From CAVXAE01 sp044225565 (GTDB lineage: Bacteria > Pseudomonadota > Gammaproteobacteria > Steroidobacterales > Steroidobacteraceae), in assembly GCA_044225565.1 (NCBI GenBank), contig JBGAIL010000088.1, positions 1 through 19,912 of the forward strand: a DNA stretch of 19,912 nt, read 5' to 3'. Position numbers and translations under genes: made by a program. Shown one piece after another: positions 1 through 8,507 of this stretch; positions within the stretch are counted from its first letter, which is position 1, and the number at the start of each line of letters is the position of its first letter. The notes beneath the pieces were generated by a model. That model did not search any database, was not told where the DNA came from, and saw only the letters and a list, made by a program, of their open reading frames with translations.

Positions 1-128
1 TCGTCTTCATCCGCTTTTTCGGGCTGGACGGGATGGCCATTTCGACCATCGTGATGTATTGCTGCTCGATGACGTTGATCAACGTGTACCTCGTCCGCAA
101 CCGGGTCCTCGCGATGGGCGCGGGCTAG
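1..128 (+). CDS. C-terminal end of a polysaccharide flippase-like membrane protein (partial)
   Basis: Only the last 41 codons are in the window, reading from position 3 to the TAG at 126-128. They give a hydrophobic tail (VFIRFFGLDGMAISTIVMYC, then SMTLINVYLVRNRV). The pattern of a glycine-rich turn followed by an alanine/serine/threonine-rich helix and a basic end resembles the last helix of Wzx/MurJ-type (MATE-like) lipid-linked oligosaccharide flippases. Its place just ahead of a glycan operon, 5 bp before the next start codon, supports that reading. With so little sequence, another polytopic membrane protein cannot be excluded. Confidence 0.5.
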   Translation, partial: VFIRFFGLDGMAISTIVMYCCSMTLINVYLVRNRVLAMGAG

Positions 129-133
129 AGCTT

Positions 134-2002
134 ATGTGCGGCATCGTCGGCATCCGGGATGTGAGTGGCGCCAGCGTCGAACGGGAGACGCTAGTGGCCA
201 TGGCGCGCGTGCTCACTCATCGCGGACCGGATGGAGAGGGCTTCATGGCGCGCGAAGGCGTCGGCCTCGGCCAGCGCCGGCTCGCCATCGTCGATCTGCG
301 CGAGATCGCGAATCCTCCGCTCACCGACGAATCCGGGAGCGTGTGGGTGGTGCTCAACGGCGAGATCTACAATCACCATGCTCTGCGCGAGTCGATGCAG
401 GAGAAGGGCTACCGCTTCACGACCACCTCCGACACCGAGGTGCTGATCGCTTTGTGGGCGCATTACGGAGTGGAGATGATGCCACTGCTGCGCGGCATGT
501 TCGCCATCGCACTGTGGGACGGGCGCACGGGCGAACTCTTCATCGCGAGGGACCGGCTCGGCAAGAAGCCGCTCTATTACAGCTTCGACGGCCGGCGGCT
601 CGCGTTCGCCTCGGAGATCAAGGCGGTGCTGCAGGTGCCGGGCATCGCGCGGGAAGCGGATCTGCGCGCCATCGACCGCTATCTCAGCTTCCAGTACGTG
701 CCCGCGCCGATGACGGCGTTCAAGGGCATCCAGCGGCTCGAGGCTGCGCACTATCTACGGCTCGATGCCCAGGGTCGCCTCACGAAGCAGCGCTACTGGC
801 GCGATGAGCCGACGCGCACCGCGTTCAGGGACCGCGAAGAGGCGCGCACCGAGTTGCTCGCCACGCTGCGGGAGTCCGTGCGCCTGCGCATGATGGCCGA
901 CGTTCCCGTCGGCGCCTTCCTGAGCGGCGGCATCGATTCCGGGCTCATCGTCGCACTCATGAGCGAGGCATCGAGCCATCCGGTGCGTACGGTCTCCGTG
1001 GGCTTCGCGGAAGAGACCCACAATGAATTGCCCTACGCGCGGCTGGTCGCGAAGCGATATGCCACCGAGCATCACGAGATCATCGTCACGCCAGACCATG
1101 CCGAAGCGGTGCGCTCGCTGGCGTGGCATCTGGACGAGCCTTTCTCGGACAGCTCGATCCTGCCGACGTACTACGTGTCCCGCGCCGCCAGGCAGGTCGT
1201 CACGGTGGCCCTCTCGGGCGATGGAGGCGACGAGACGTTCGCCGGCTATCGCCACTATCTCGACATGCTGCGCCTGGGGCGCGTCGACGTCGTTCCGCAC
1301 GCCATTCGCGGCCCGCTGCTGCACACGCTGGCGCACGCTCTGCCGGCGCGCCAGGCGCGCATCCTGCGCTATCTCGGAGATGCGCTGCCGCGCCGCTATC
1401 GACGTTTCCTGAGCATCCTGAAGGACGAGGAGAAGCGTTCGCTCTACTCGCCGCAGTTCCGCGCGCTGGCTGACGAAAGCACCTATGAGGACTTCGACCG
1501 CATCGAGGCCTCCGCCGGCAGCGATCTCTCATGGATGATGAAGCACGACCGCGGCCACTATCTCGCCGATGGGCTCATGAAGAAGACCGATGTCGCCTCG
1601 ATGGCGGCGAGCCTCGAGGTGCGCTGCCCCTTGCTGGACAACGAGCTCATCGGCCAGTCGAACGCCGTGCCGCCGGAATGGAATCTCGCCGAAGGGCGCG
1701 GCAAGGCGCTGCTCCGGGAGATCGCCACGCCGTTCCTGCCGGAGGAGACGCTTCGCAAGCCGAAGACGGGCTTCTCGGTGCCGCTCGCCGCCTGGTTGCG
1801 AGGCCCGCTGCGGCCGCTGCTCGCGGAGAATCTCTCCGACGGGCGCCTGGCCGCCCGCGGCCTGTTCGACGCGCCGATGCTGAACCGCATGGTGTCCGAG
1901 CACGAAAGTGGCGCGCGCGACTGGAGCAACCGGCTCTGGGCACTCCTCATGCTGGAGCTGTGGTTCCGTACGTTCATCGACGGCGAGCCGCGGGCGCAGT
2001 GA
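134..2002 (+). CDS. AsnB-like glutamine-hydrolysing amidotransferase of the glycan cluster
   Basis: A 622-residue asparagine synthetase-family protein. The start at 134 is chosen because it exposes Met-Cys-Gly-Ile, where Cys2 is the N-terminal nucleophile of class II glutamine amidotransferases; the frame is open further upstream but that would bury the cysteine. The glutaminase domain shows LGQRRLAIVDL (about 45-55) and NGEIYNH (75-81). The synthetase domain carries the ATP pyrophosphatase P-loop SGGIDS (264-269) and a later SGDGGDE. Length and layout match AsnB and the amidotransferases that recur in exosortase-associated exopolysaccharide loci. The family moves ammonia from glutamine to an adenylated carboxylate. 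In this operon the acceptor is more likely a uronic acid of the glycan than aspartate (inference). It begins 5 bp after the flippase-like gene and ends 4 bp before the polymerase-like gene, so it should be co-transcribed. Confidence 0.9.
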   Translation: MCGIVGIRDVSGASVERETLVAMARVLTHRGPDGEGFMAREGVGLGQRRLAIVDLREIANPPLTDESGSVWVVLNGEIYNHHALRESMQEKGYRFTTTSDTEVLIALWAHYGVEMMPLLRGMFAIALWDGRTGELFIARDRLGKKPLYYSFDGRRLAFASEIKAVLQVPGIAREADLRAIDRYLSFQYVPAPMTAFKGIQRLEAAHYLRLDAQGRLTKQRYWRDEPTRTAFRDREEARTELLATLRESVRLRMMADVPVGAFLSGGIDSGLIVALMSEASSHPVRTVSVGFAEETHNELPYARLVAKRYATEHHEIIVTPDHAEAVRSLAWHLDEPFSDSSILPTYYVSRAARQVVTVALSGDGGDETFAGYRHYLDMLRLGRVDVVPHAIRGPLLHTLAHALPARQARILRYLGDALPRRYRRFLSILKDEEKRSLYSPQFRALADESTYEDFDRIEASAGSDLSWMMKHDRGHYLADGLMKKTDVASMAASLEVRCPLLDNELIGQSNAVPPEWNLAEGRGKALLREIATPFLPEETLRKPKTGFSVPLAAWLRGPLRPLLAENLSDGRLAARGLFDAPMLNRMVSEHESGARDWSNRLWALLMLELWFRTFIDGEPRAQ

Positions 2003-2006
2003 CATC

Positions 2007-3443
2007 ATGACTTTGCCACGCATCTTTCTCGGGGGTGGCAGCGCTTTCGTGGGCCTCATCTCGGGTTACGCGCTGTATGCCGGCGGTTATCCCGCGGACT
2101 GGGTGCCGTGGGTGGTGACCCTGTCCCTCGGCTGGCTGGCGCTGTTCACCCTGACGACGTGGTTCCAGTTCGGCACGGTCTACCAGTTCACCATCGTGTA
2201 CGCGATCGTCCTGATGCTGTTCCATCTCGGCATCACCATCCCCGAGGCGTTCGGGCTCATGGAGGAGCTGCACTGGGAGAGCGCCACTCCCAACCAGTGG
2301 CTCGCGATGGGCGGCTGGTGCGTGTGCCTCGCGCTCGGCTCCTACGGCTTCGGGGTCTCGCTGGGCATGCGCTCGGAGCAGGAGCTGGACGGACACTACG
2401 AGCCGCTCACCCCCGCGCAGCGCGAGCACTTCCAGCTCGGCTTCGAGTGCGGCGTCGGCCTCCTGATCGCCTCCATCGGGCTGCTCGCCTGGACCACCAT
2501 GATGGTCGGCAGTCTGCTCAACTTCTCGCGCCTCGATTTCTTCACCGGCATCGGCGACACGCGCGGCTTCGGGGTGGCGCTCATGGCGCTGCCTTCGGCG
2601 GGCATCCTGCTGGTCATCTGCGCGACGACGCCCACCCAACGGTGGGTCGGCGCGGCTGGCGCCCTGTTCATCGCGCTGGTGCTGATGGGGTCCGGCTATC
2701 GGACGAGCGTCCTTTATCCGCTCATGACGGGCGCGGTGCTGTGGTACAAGCTCGTGGGCCGCATTCCCGCCTGGCTGGCCGGCTCGGCGGTGGTGGGGGT
2801 GATGCTGCTCATTCCCATCATCGGCGTGCTGCGGGCAGCGGGACCCTACAAGGACATGAACGTCAAGCTGATCCAGGAATCCGCCAAGTCCGCCACCATG
2901 GCCGAGGCCTTCCGCACCATGGGGCAGACCGGCGGCCTCGCTGCGGAGGTCATCCGCCTGGTGCCGCGCGAAGACCCCTTTCGTCACGGGTCCACCTACC
3001 TGGAGGCGTTCCTGCGCTCGGTTCCGAACGTCGGCAGCACCATCAGCAGCTCGCAGCGGCGCGCGGTTGCCGAGAGCGACTTCCTCTCGGCCGACCGGTT
3101 CAACAGCCTGCCGCCGTCGGACTGGCTCACCTATCGCCTGATCCCGGAAAAATTCGGCACGGGCGAGGGCACGGGCTTCACCTCCGTGGGCGAGGCCTAT
3201 CTCAATTTCGGCTACGCCGGCGTGGTGGGTTTTTTCGCGCTGCTCGGGTTCTTCCTGGCGCGGCTCGATGCGGCCGACCTCAAGAGCTCGGCCTGGCTGC
3301 TGCTGTTCGCGTGCATCTCCTTCTGGCATCTGTCGCGCACCGTGCGCGACGATTTCACCAACTGGGTGAAGCCGAGCGTGTTCCTCGCGGCGATGGTCTT
3401 CGCGTTCATTGCATTGCGCCGCATGATCTGGCGGCGCACGTGA
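2007..3443 (+). CDS. Wzy-like O-antigen/oligosaccharide repeat-unit polymerase
   Basis: A 478-residue polytopic inner-membrane protein. The start at 2007 (MTLPRIFLGGG...) is the first ATG after the amidotransferase stop at 2000-2002; the frame is open upstream inside that gene but nothing supports an earlier start. About ten or more hydrophobic segments are visible, with a long hydrophilic stretch at roughly residues 280-390 (KDMNVKLIQESAKSATMAEA... FRHGSTYLEAFLRSVPNVG...), followed by GEAYLNFGYAGVVGFFALLG near residue 395. A large periplasmic loop followed by an 'EAYxNFGxxG' helix is characteristic of repeat-unit polymerases that extend lipid-linked oligosaccharides in the periplasm. Sequence conservation in this class is low, so the call rests on topology, this motif and the neighbours. 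An O-antigen ligase is the main alternative. Its stop overlaps the next gene's GTG. Confidence 0.7.
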   Translation: MTLPRIFLGGGSAFVGLISGYALYAGGYPADWVPWVVTLSLGWLALFTLTTWFQFGTVYQFTIVYAIVLMLFHLGITIPEAFGLMEELHWESATPNQWLAMGGWCVCLALGSYGFGVSLGMRSEQELDGHYEPLTPAQREHFQLGFECGVGLLIASIGLLAWTTMMVGSLLNFSRLDFFTGIGDTRGFGVALMALPSAGILLVICATTPTQRWVGAAGALFIALVLMGSGYRTSVLYPLMTGAVLWYKLVGRIPAWLAGSAVVGVMLLIPIIGVLRAAGPYKDMNVKLIQESAKSATMAEAFRTMGQTGGLAAEVIRLVPREDPFRHGSTYLEAFLRSVPNVGSTISSSQRRAVAESDFLSADRFNSLPPSDWLTYRLIPEKFGTGEGTGFTSVGEAYLNFGYAGVVGFFALLGFFLARLDAADLKSSAWLLLFACISFWHLSRTVRDDFTNWVKPSVFLAAMVFAFIALRRMIWRRT

Positions 3444-4528
3444 GCGGCGCTCCGATCCGCGTTCTGCATTGCATCCATTCGCTGTCCGGCGGCGGAGCGG
3501 AGCGTCAGCTGAACCTGCTAGCGAAGTATTCGAGCGGTGCGAGCGTGGAGCATGCGGTGTTCTGCGTCTCCCGCGCGGGGCTCGACGCCGGGGAAGTGGC
3601 GATGCCGGTGTATCAGGCCACCAGCAGCTCGAAGTGGAACTGGCGGCTGTGGAGCGACCTTCGGCGCGCGCTGCGGGAGTTCCGGCCGCAGATCGTGCAG
3701 GCGTGGCTGCCGGCCTCCATGACCATTCCGGCGTTGATGCTGGCGCGCGCGTCAGGCATCCGTACCGTGTTCTCCTACCGGACCCAGATGCTCTTTCACC
3801 GGCCCATCGCAGTTCCCGAGTGGCTCGTGGCGCTGCTATGCAGCGACCGCGTAGTCTCCAATACTCCGGTGGAAGCCTGCGCCAGGCCGTTTCGCTATCT
3901 GTATCGCGTGAAGCGCGGCTTCTACATTCCCAATAGCGTGGCTTTCGACGAGATGGCGCGCAAGAAGACCAGCGAGCTGCGCTCCGGCGAGCCGTTCAGG
4001 GTGCTGTTCGTCGGCCGCCTGGTGCGCGACAAGAACCCGGAATGCTTGCTGGCCGCGCTGGCCAAGGTGAAGGAGTTTCCATGGCGGCTCACGGTCTGTG
4101 GCCGTGGCGAGAACGAGGGGCGGCTGCGCGAGCTCGCACGCCGCCTCGACCTCGAGTCGAACATCGAGTGGCTGGGCTTCCGCAAGGACATCGGCCAGAT
4201 CATGGCCGCGCACGACATCCTCGTGCTGCCGTCGTGGCGGGAAGGCTCGCCAAACGTGGCGCTGGAGGCGATGGCGGTCGGATTGCCCTGCATCCTCTCG
4301 AGCATTCCGGGCAATATCGCGCTGTTCGCGGGCCCGCAGTCGGCTCTGCTGATCGATCCGGCGAAGCCGCAGGAGCTCGCTGCCGCGCTGCGGAAGTTGC
4401 GTGAGGATGACGCATTGCGCGCGCGCCTCTCTGCCCGGGGCATCGCCTGGGTGCGCGAGTTCCGTCCGGAGGAGACCGCGCGCTCCTACACGCTTTTCTA
4501 CCATCACCTGCTGGAGACGGCCGCATGA
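3440..4528 (+). CDS. Glycosyltransferase family 4 (GT-B fold)
   Basis: A 362-residue glycosyltransferase. The GTG start at 3440 overlaps the preceding TGA (GTGA), and the protein then reads VSGAPIRVLHCIHSLSGGGAERQLNLLAKY, with the glycine-rich N-terminal loop (GGGAERQL) typical of GT4 enzymes. The C-terminal nucleotide-sugar domain begins with VLFVGRLVRDKNPECLLAAL near residue 188 and contains the donor-binding E-x7-E region LPSWREGSPNVALEAMA near residue 263. It should act at the cytoplasmic face of the inner membrane, adding one sugar to the undecaprenyl-linked repeat unit; donor and linkage cannot be read from sequence. It ends in an ATGA overlap with the next, damaged glycosyltransferase gene. 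Confidence 0.9.
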   Translation: MSGAPIRVLHCIHSLSGGGAERQLNLLAKYSSGASVEHAVFCVSRAGLDAGEVAMPVYQATSSSKWNWRLWSDLRRALREFRPQIVQAWLPASMTIPALMLARASGIRTVFSYRTQMLFHRPIAVPEWLVALLCSDRVVSNTPVEACARPFRYLYRVKRGFYIPNSVAFDEMARKKTSELRSGEPFRVLFVGRLVRDKNPECLLAALAKVKEFPWRLTVCGRGENEGRLRELARRLDLESNIEWLGFRKDIGQIMAAHDILVLPSWREGSPNVALEAMAVGLPCILSSIPGNIALFAGPQSALLIDPAKPQELAAALRKLREDDALRARLSARGIAWVREFRPEETARSYTLFYHHLLETAA

Positions 4529-5628
4529 AGACCGTCGTGGTGGAGGGTTGTCCGCGAAGCTCGGAGGCGGTCAGACGTATCTGAGGAGCCTCCTCGAGCA
4601 CTATCGGCCGCGGGAGGGCGTGCGAGTCGTTGCGCTGCTGCCACCGGATCTGGCGGACACCCTGTCCCGGCGACGCAGGTGGAAGTCTCTTCTCCCGCGT
4701 TTCTCCGGCGGCCCCGTCAAGCGATCGCTCTGGGCACGCACTCGATTCCCCGCGCTGTTGCGCGAGCTGAAGGCGGACGTGCTGTTCTGTCCGGGCGGCT
4801 ATCTGTCTGCGGAAGGCGGGGGCGTCAAGACGGCGCTCACTTTCCAGAACATGCTGCTGTTCGCGCCGCGCGAGCGCGGGCGCTATCCCCTGGGCTAACC
4901 GCTCGCGCTCTGGGCTGCTCGAGAAGATGCAGCGCGCGTCGATCCGGCGCGCGCGGATCTCGTCATCTGCATCTCCGAGTACGCGAAGGGCGTGGTGGAC
5001 GAGCAGGTGCCCGGCCGACGCGGTGGCACCGTCGTGATCCCTCATGGCATCGACGCGCATTTCGTGAACGCGGCGGATGCCCCGTCGCCGCTCGGATCCG
5101 GGTACGTGCTGTACGTGTCCATCCTCAACTACTACAAGGCCCAAGTCGAAGTGATCGAGGCCTGGGCCGAACTGCGCAAGCGCCGCGAGACGCGCGAGAA
5201 GCTGGGCGGCGGCTACACCGGCTGGCCCTATGGGAAGGACGTGCGCCGGCGCATCGCGGAGCTGGATTCCAGGACGAGGTCGCCGCTGGCGAGCATTCCG
5301 TATCCGAGCTGCCGGGCTGGTACTGCCACGCTGCTTCGAACCTGTTCGCATCCTCCTGCGAGAACTGCCCGTTCATCCTGCTCGAGGCCATGGCGGCGGG
5401 CCGCGCCACGCTGAGCTCGAACTATCCGCCCATGCCGGAGCTCGCCGGCAGTGGCGCGGACTATTTCGATCCGCGGGGCTATCCGCCGCAGCTCGCCGCG
5501 CTCCTGCATCGCTATCACGACGACCCGGCGCTGCGGGGAGAGGACGTAGCGCGCGCTCGCGCAGAGTCGTCGTTACACCTGGGAGCACGCCGCCACCGCG
5601 ACGTGGGATCACCTGATCGCCTTGGCGA
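4525..5628 (+). pseudogene. Second family-4 glycosyltransferase, broken by about seven frame changes
   Basis: No single frame is long here, yet the three frames together spell one glycosyltransferase. Taking the frame by the remainder of the codon start divided by 3: ATG 4525 opens MKTVVVEG (frame 1). LSAKLGGGQTYLRSLLEHY... RYPLG follows in frame 0 to a TAA at 4896-4898. LLEKMQRASIRRA is in frame 1, then DLVICISEYAKG... VVIPHGIDAHF... GGGYTGWPYGKDVRRR in frame 0. QDEVAAGE (frame 2), SIPYP (frame 0) and ELPGWYCHAASNLFASSCEN followed by CPFILLEAMAAG (frame 2, to about 5568) come next. RYTWEHAAT... DHLIALA (frame 0) closes the protein. These are the N-terminal glycine loop, domain linker, E-x7-E donor site (CENCPFILLEA) and C-terminal helix of a GT4 enzyme of about 365 residues. 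Amino acids stay conserved across the breaks and only the frame slips, which favours very recent decay or base-calling/assembly errors over an old pseudogene. It starts with an ATGA overlap as an intact operon member would. Confidence 0.8.
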
Positions 5629-7788
5629 AAACAAGTCCTGCAAGACCTCAAGGGCGGGGAGACGCGGCTCGTCGACGTCCCCCGGCCGCTCGCCTCGCGC
5701 CGCCAGCTGCTCGTCGAGACCACCCGCTCGCTCGTGTCCGCCGGCACGGAGCGCATGCTGGTCGAGTTCGGCAACGCCGGGCTCATCGACAAGGCCCGGC
5801 AGCAGCCCGAGAAGGTCCGCCAGGTGCTGGACAAGATGCGCACCGACGGCATCGCGAGCACCCTGCAGGCGGTGCGCAGCAAGCTCGAGCAGCCGATGCC
5901 GATGGGGTATTGCAACGTGGGCCGTGTGCTCGAGGTCGGCGCGGAAGTCTCCGGATTCTCGGTAGGAGATCGAGTCGCCTCGAACGGGCGTCATGCCGAG
6001 ATCGTGTGTGTGCCGCGCAATCTCTGCGCGAAGATCCCCGAATCGGTGGACGACGACAGCGCTGCGTTCACCGTGATGGGCGCCATCGCACTGCAGGGCA
6101 TCCGGCTCGCAGTGCCCACGCTGGGAGAGTCCGTTGCCGTGCTGGGTCTCGGCCTGGTGGGGCTGATCACCGTGCAGCTGCTGCGTGCCCAGGGCTGCCG
6201 CGTGCTTGGTCTCGATTTCGATGCGGGACGCCTGGAGCTCGCGCGGCGCTTCGGCGCGGAGACGGTGGACCTCGCCGCTGGTGCCGACGCGGTCGCGGCC
6301 GGCATGGAGTTCTCGCGAGGCAGGGGAATGGATGCGGTGCTCGTCACCGCGGCCACGCACAGCAGCGAGCCCATGCGCCAGGCGGCGCAGATGTCACGCA
6401 AGCGGGGGCGCATCGTGCTGGTCGGGGTCACGGGGCTCGAGCTCGCGCGCAGCGATTTCTACGAGAAGGAGCTCAGCTTCCAGGTGTCCTGCTCCTACGG
6501 TCCCGGTCGGTACGATGCGGCGTACGAGGAGGGCGGCCAGGACTATCCCGCGGGTTATGTGCGCTGGACCGAGCAGCGCAACTTCGAGGCGGTCCTCGAC
6601 ATGCTCGCCGACGGCCGGCTCGACCTCAAGCCGCTCATCAGCCACCGCTTTGCGTTCGCGGACGCGGCGAGGGCATACGGGTTGCTCGCGGCGGACCAGC
6701 CGTCGCTCGGCATCCTGCTCGAATATGCGGGCGGTGCGGCGCAGGGGCCGGAATTCCATGCCACGCGCGTGCAGGTTGCGTCTCCCCACAGCGGTGCGGC
6801 ATCCGCCGGACGGCAGGCTGTCTCGACCGGCGGGGCCGCGGCGAGGGCCGTCGTAGGATTCATCGGTGCGGGCAACTATGCGACCCAGATCCTCATCCCC
6901 GCCTTTCGCAAGAGCACGGCGCGGCTGAAGACGGTGACTTCCGCCATGGGCGTGAGCGGCGTGCATGCTGCGGAGAAGTACGGCATCGAGGAAGCCACTA
7001 CCAACGCGCGTGGGGTGCTCGGTGATTCCGAAATCAATACGGTGGTCATCGCCACCCGCCACGACAGCCACGCCCGCTTCATCGTGGAGGCGCTCGAGGC
7101 CGGCCGGCACGTGTTCGTCGAGAAGCCCCTGTGCATCGACGCGGAACAGCTCGAAGCCATCGTCGCCGCGCACTCGAAGGCGTCGACGCAGCTCATGGTC
7201 GGCTTCAATCGGCGTTTCGCGCCGCAGGTGGTGCGCATCAAGCAGTCGCTGCGGGGCCTGAGCGAGCCCAAGGCCTTCGTCATGACCGTGAACGCCGGCC
7301 GCATCCCGCCGGAGCACTGGACGCAGGACCCCGCCGTCGGCGGCGGACGCCTGATCGGCGAGGGCTGCCACTTCATCGACCTGCTGCGCTTCCTCGCAGG
7401 CGCTCCGATCGTCGGCGTGCAGGCCATGTGCATCGGCAAGTCCGACGACCGTTCGAGCTTCACGCTCGCCTTCGCGGACGGCTCCATCGGCACCGTGCAT
7501 TACCTGGCGAACGGCCACAAGTCTTTTCCGAAGGAGCGGCTGGAGGTGTTCTGCGGGGGCCGCATCCTGCAGCTCGACAACTTCCGCAAGCTGCGCGGGT
7601 TCGGCTGGCCAGGCTTTCGCGGCATGAGCCTCTGGCGCCAGGACAAGGGCAACGAGGCCTGCGTCGCCGCCTTCGTCTCCGCCATCGAGAGCGGAGGAGC
7701 CGCGCCCATCCCTTTCGAGGAGCTGGTCGAGGTCACCCGCGCGAGCTTCGAAATCGTGCGCGCGTTGCGCGGGCCAACGGAAAAATGA
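5622..7788 (+). CDS. Fused MDR dehydrogenase plus Gfo/Idh/MocA oxidoreductase (bi-domain oxidoreductase), start region damaged
   Basis: About 720 residues if the 5' end is repaired. The frame that gives KQVLQDLKGGETRLVDVPRP from 5629 has no usable start codon upstream; TTG 5622 comes into frame only if one A is removed from the AAAA at 5628-5631. The first start within the uninterrupted frame is GTG 5734, which would cut off conserved sequence. The N-terminal half is a medium-chain dehydrogenase-like domain with a dinucleotide fold (VLGLGLVGLITVQLL, about residues 173-187). The C-terminal half is a second NAD(P)-binding enzyme: VGFIGAGNYA near 411, the family EKPL near 500, and GEGCHFIDLLRFL further on. 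The canonical zinc ligands of alcohol dehydrogenases are not visible. Family members sit in O-antigen and exopolysaccharide clusters and are expected to oxidise or reduce a sugar nucleotide or lipid-linked sugar (inference). The stop overlaps the methyltransferase start (ATGA). Confidence 0.85.
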
Positions 7789-8507
7789 GCTCGCTCGTCG
7801 CCAGGCTGGACCGTGCGTTCTACGCCGGCTTCCGCGGGAACTGGGACGACGAGCTGTTCCGGCAGGCGATTCTCGAGGTCCTCGAGCCGAGGCATGTGGT
7901 GCTGGACCTTGGCGCGGGCGCGGGCATCGTTGCGCAGATGGACTTCAAGGGCAACGTGGCGCGCATATGCGGCGTGGACCCCGACCCGCGGGTCGCGACG
8001 AACCCGCATCTGGACGAGGGCATGGTCGGGGTGGGCGAGCGGGTTCCCTACGCCGACGGCATGTTCGACGTGGTCTTCGCGAACAACGTGCTCGAGCATC
8101 TCACCGATCCCGTGAGTGTGTTCCGAGAGGTGCTGCGGGTGCTGAAGCCCGGTGGGCTGTTCCTCGCCAAGACGCCGAACAAGCGCCACTACATGCCTCT
8201 CATCGCGAGAATCACGCCGCATCGCTTCCATCAATTCGTCAACCGCCTGAGGGGGCGGGCCAGCGTCGACACCTTTCCGACGGCCTACAAGGTCAACACG
8301 CCCGGTGACGTGCGCCGCTGTGCGGCGCGCGCGGGCTTTGCGGTGGATTCGATCAGGCTCATCGAAGGGCGTCCGGAATATCTGCGCTGGGCAGCCCTGC
8401 CGTATCTGTTCGGCATCCTCTACGAGCGGCTCGTGAACGCGATCTCGGCGCTCGCGCCGCTGCGCATCCTGCTCGTCATACGGTTGCGCAAGCCAGCGGG
8501 CGCATGA
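7785..8507 (+). CDS. Class I SAM-dependent methyltransferase
   Basis: A 240-residue methyltransferase. The start at 7785 is fixed by the ATGA overlap with the oxidoreductase stop. SAM-binding motif I is VLDLGAGAG (residues 39-47), the acidic residue after strand 2 lies in GVDPDP (63-68), motif IV-like FDVVFANNVLEHL is at 94-106, and LKPGGLFLAKTPN follows at about 120-132. This is the usual layout of small-molecule and sugar methyltransferases (Methyltransf_11/25 type). The C-terminal part ends in a hydrophobic stretch (LPYLFGILYERLVNAISALA... LRILLVIRL) that could give membrane association. By context it probably methylates a sugar of the repeat unit; the position methylated is unknown. Its stop overlaps the heparinase-like gene (ATGA at 8504-8507). 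Confidence 0.88.
   Translation: MSSLVARLDRAFYAGFRGNWDDELFRQAILEVLEPRHVVLDLGAGAGIVAQMDFKGNVARICGVDPDPRVATNPHLDEGMVGVGERVPYADGMFDVVFANNVLEHLTDPVSVFREVLRVLKPGGLFLAKTPNKRHYMPLIARITPHRFHQFVNRLRGRASVDTFPTAYKVNTPGDVRRCAARAGFAVDSIRLIEGRPEYLRWAALPYLFGILYERLVNAISALAPLRILLVIRLRKPAGA

Noticed and set aside
1974..3329. A 451-codon minus-strand open frame opposite the polymerase-like gene
   Set aside because: Charged, low-complexity translation with no motif; the plus-strand membrane protein and its tight operon spacing explain the region.
4679..5965. A single 428-residue protein read straight through in one frame
   Set aside because: Only the segment of about 5270-5568 in this frame matches glycosyltransferase sequence; the rest is out-of-frame reading of the damaged gene and of the next gene.
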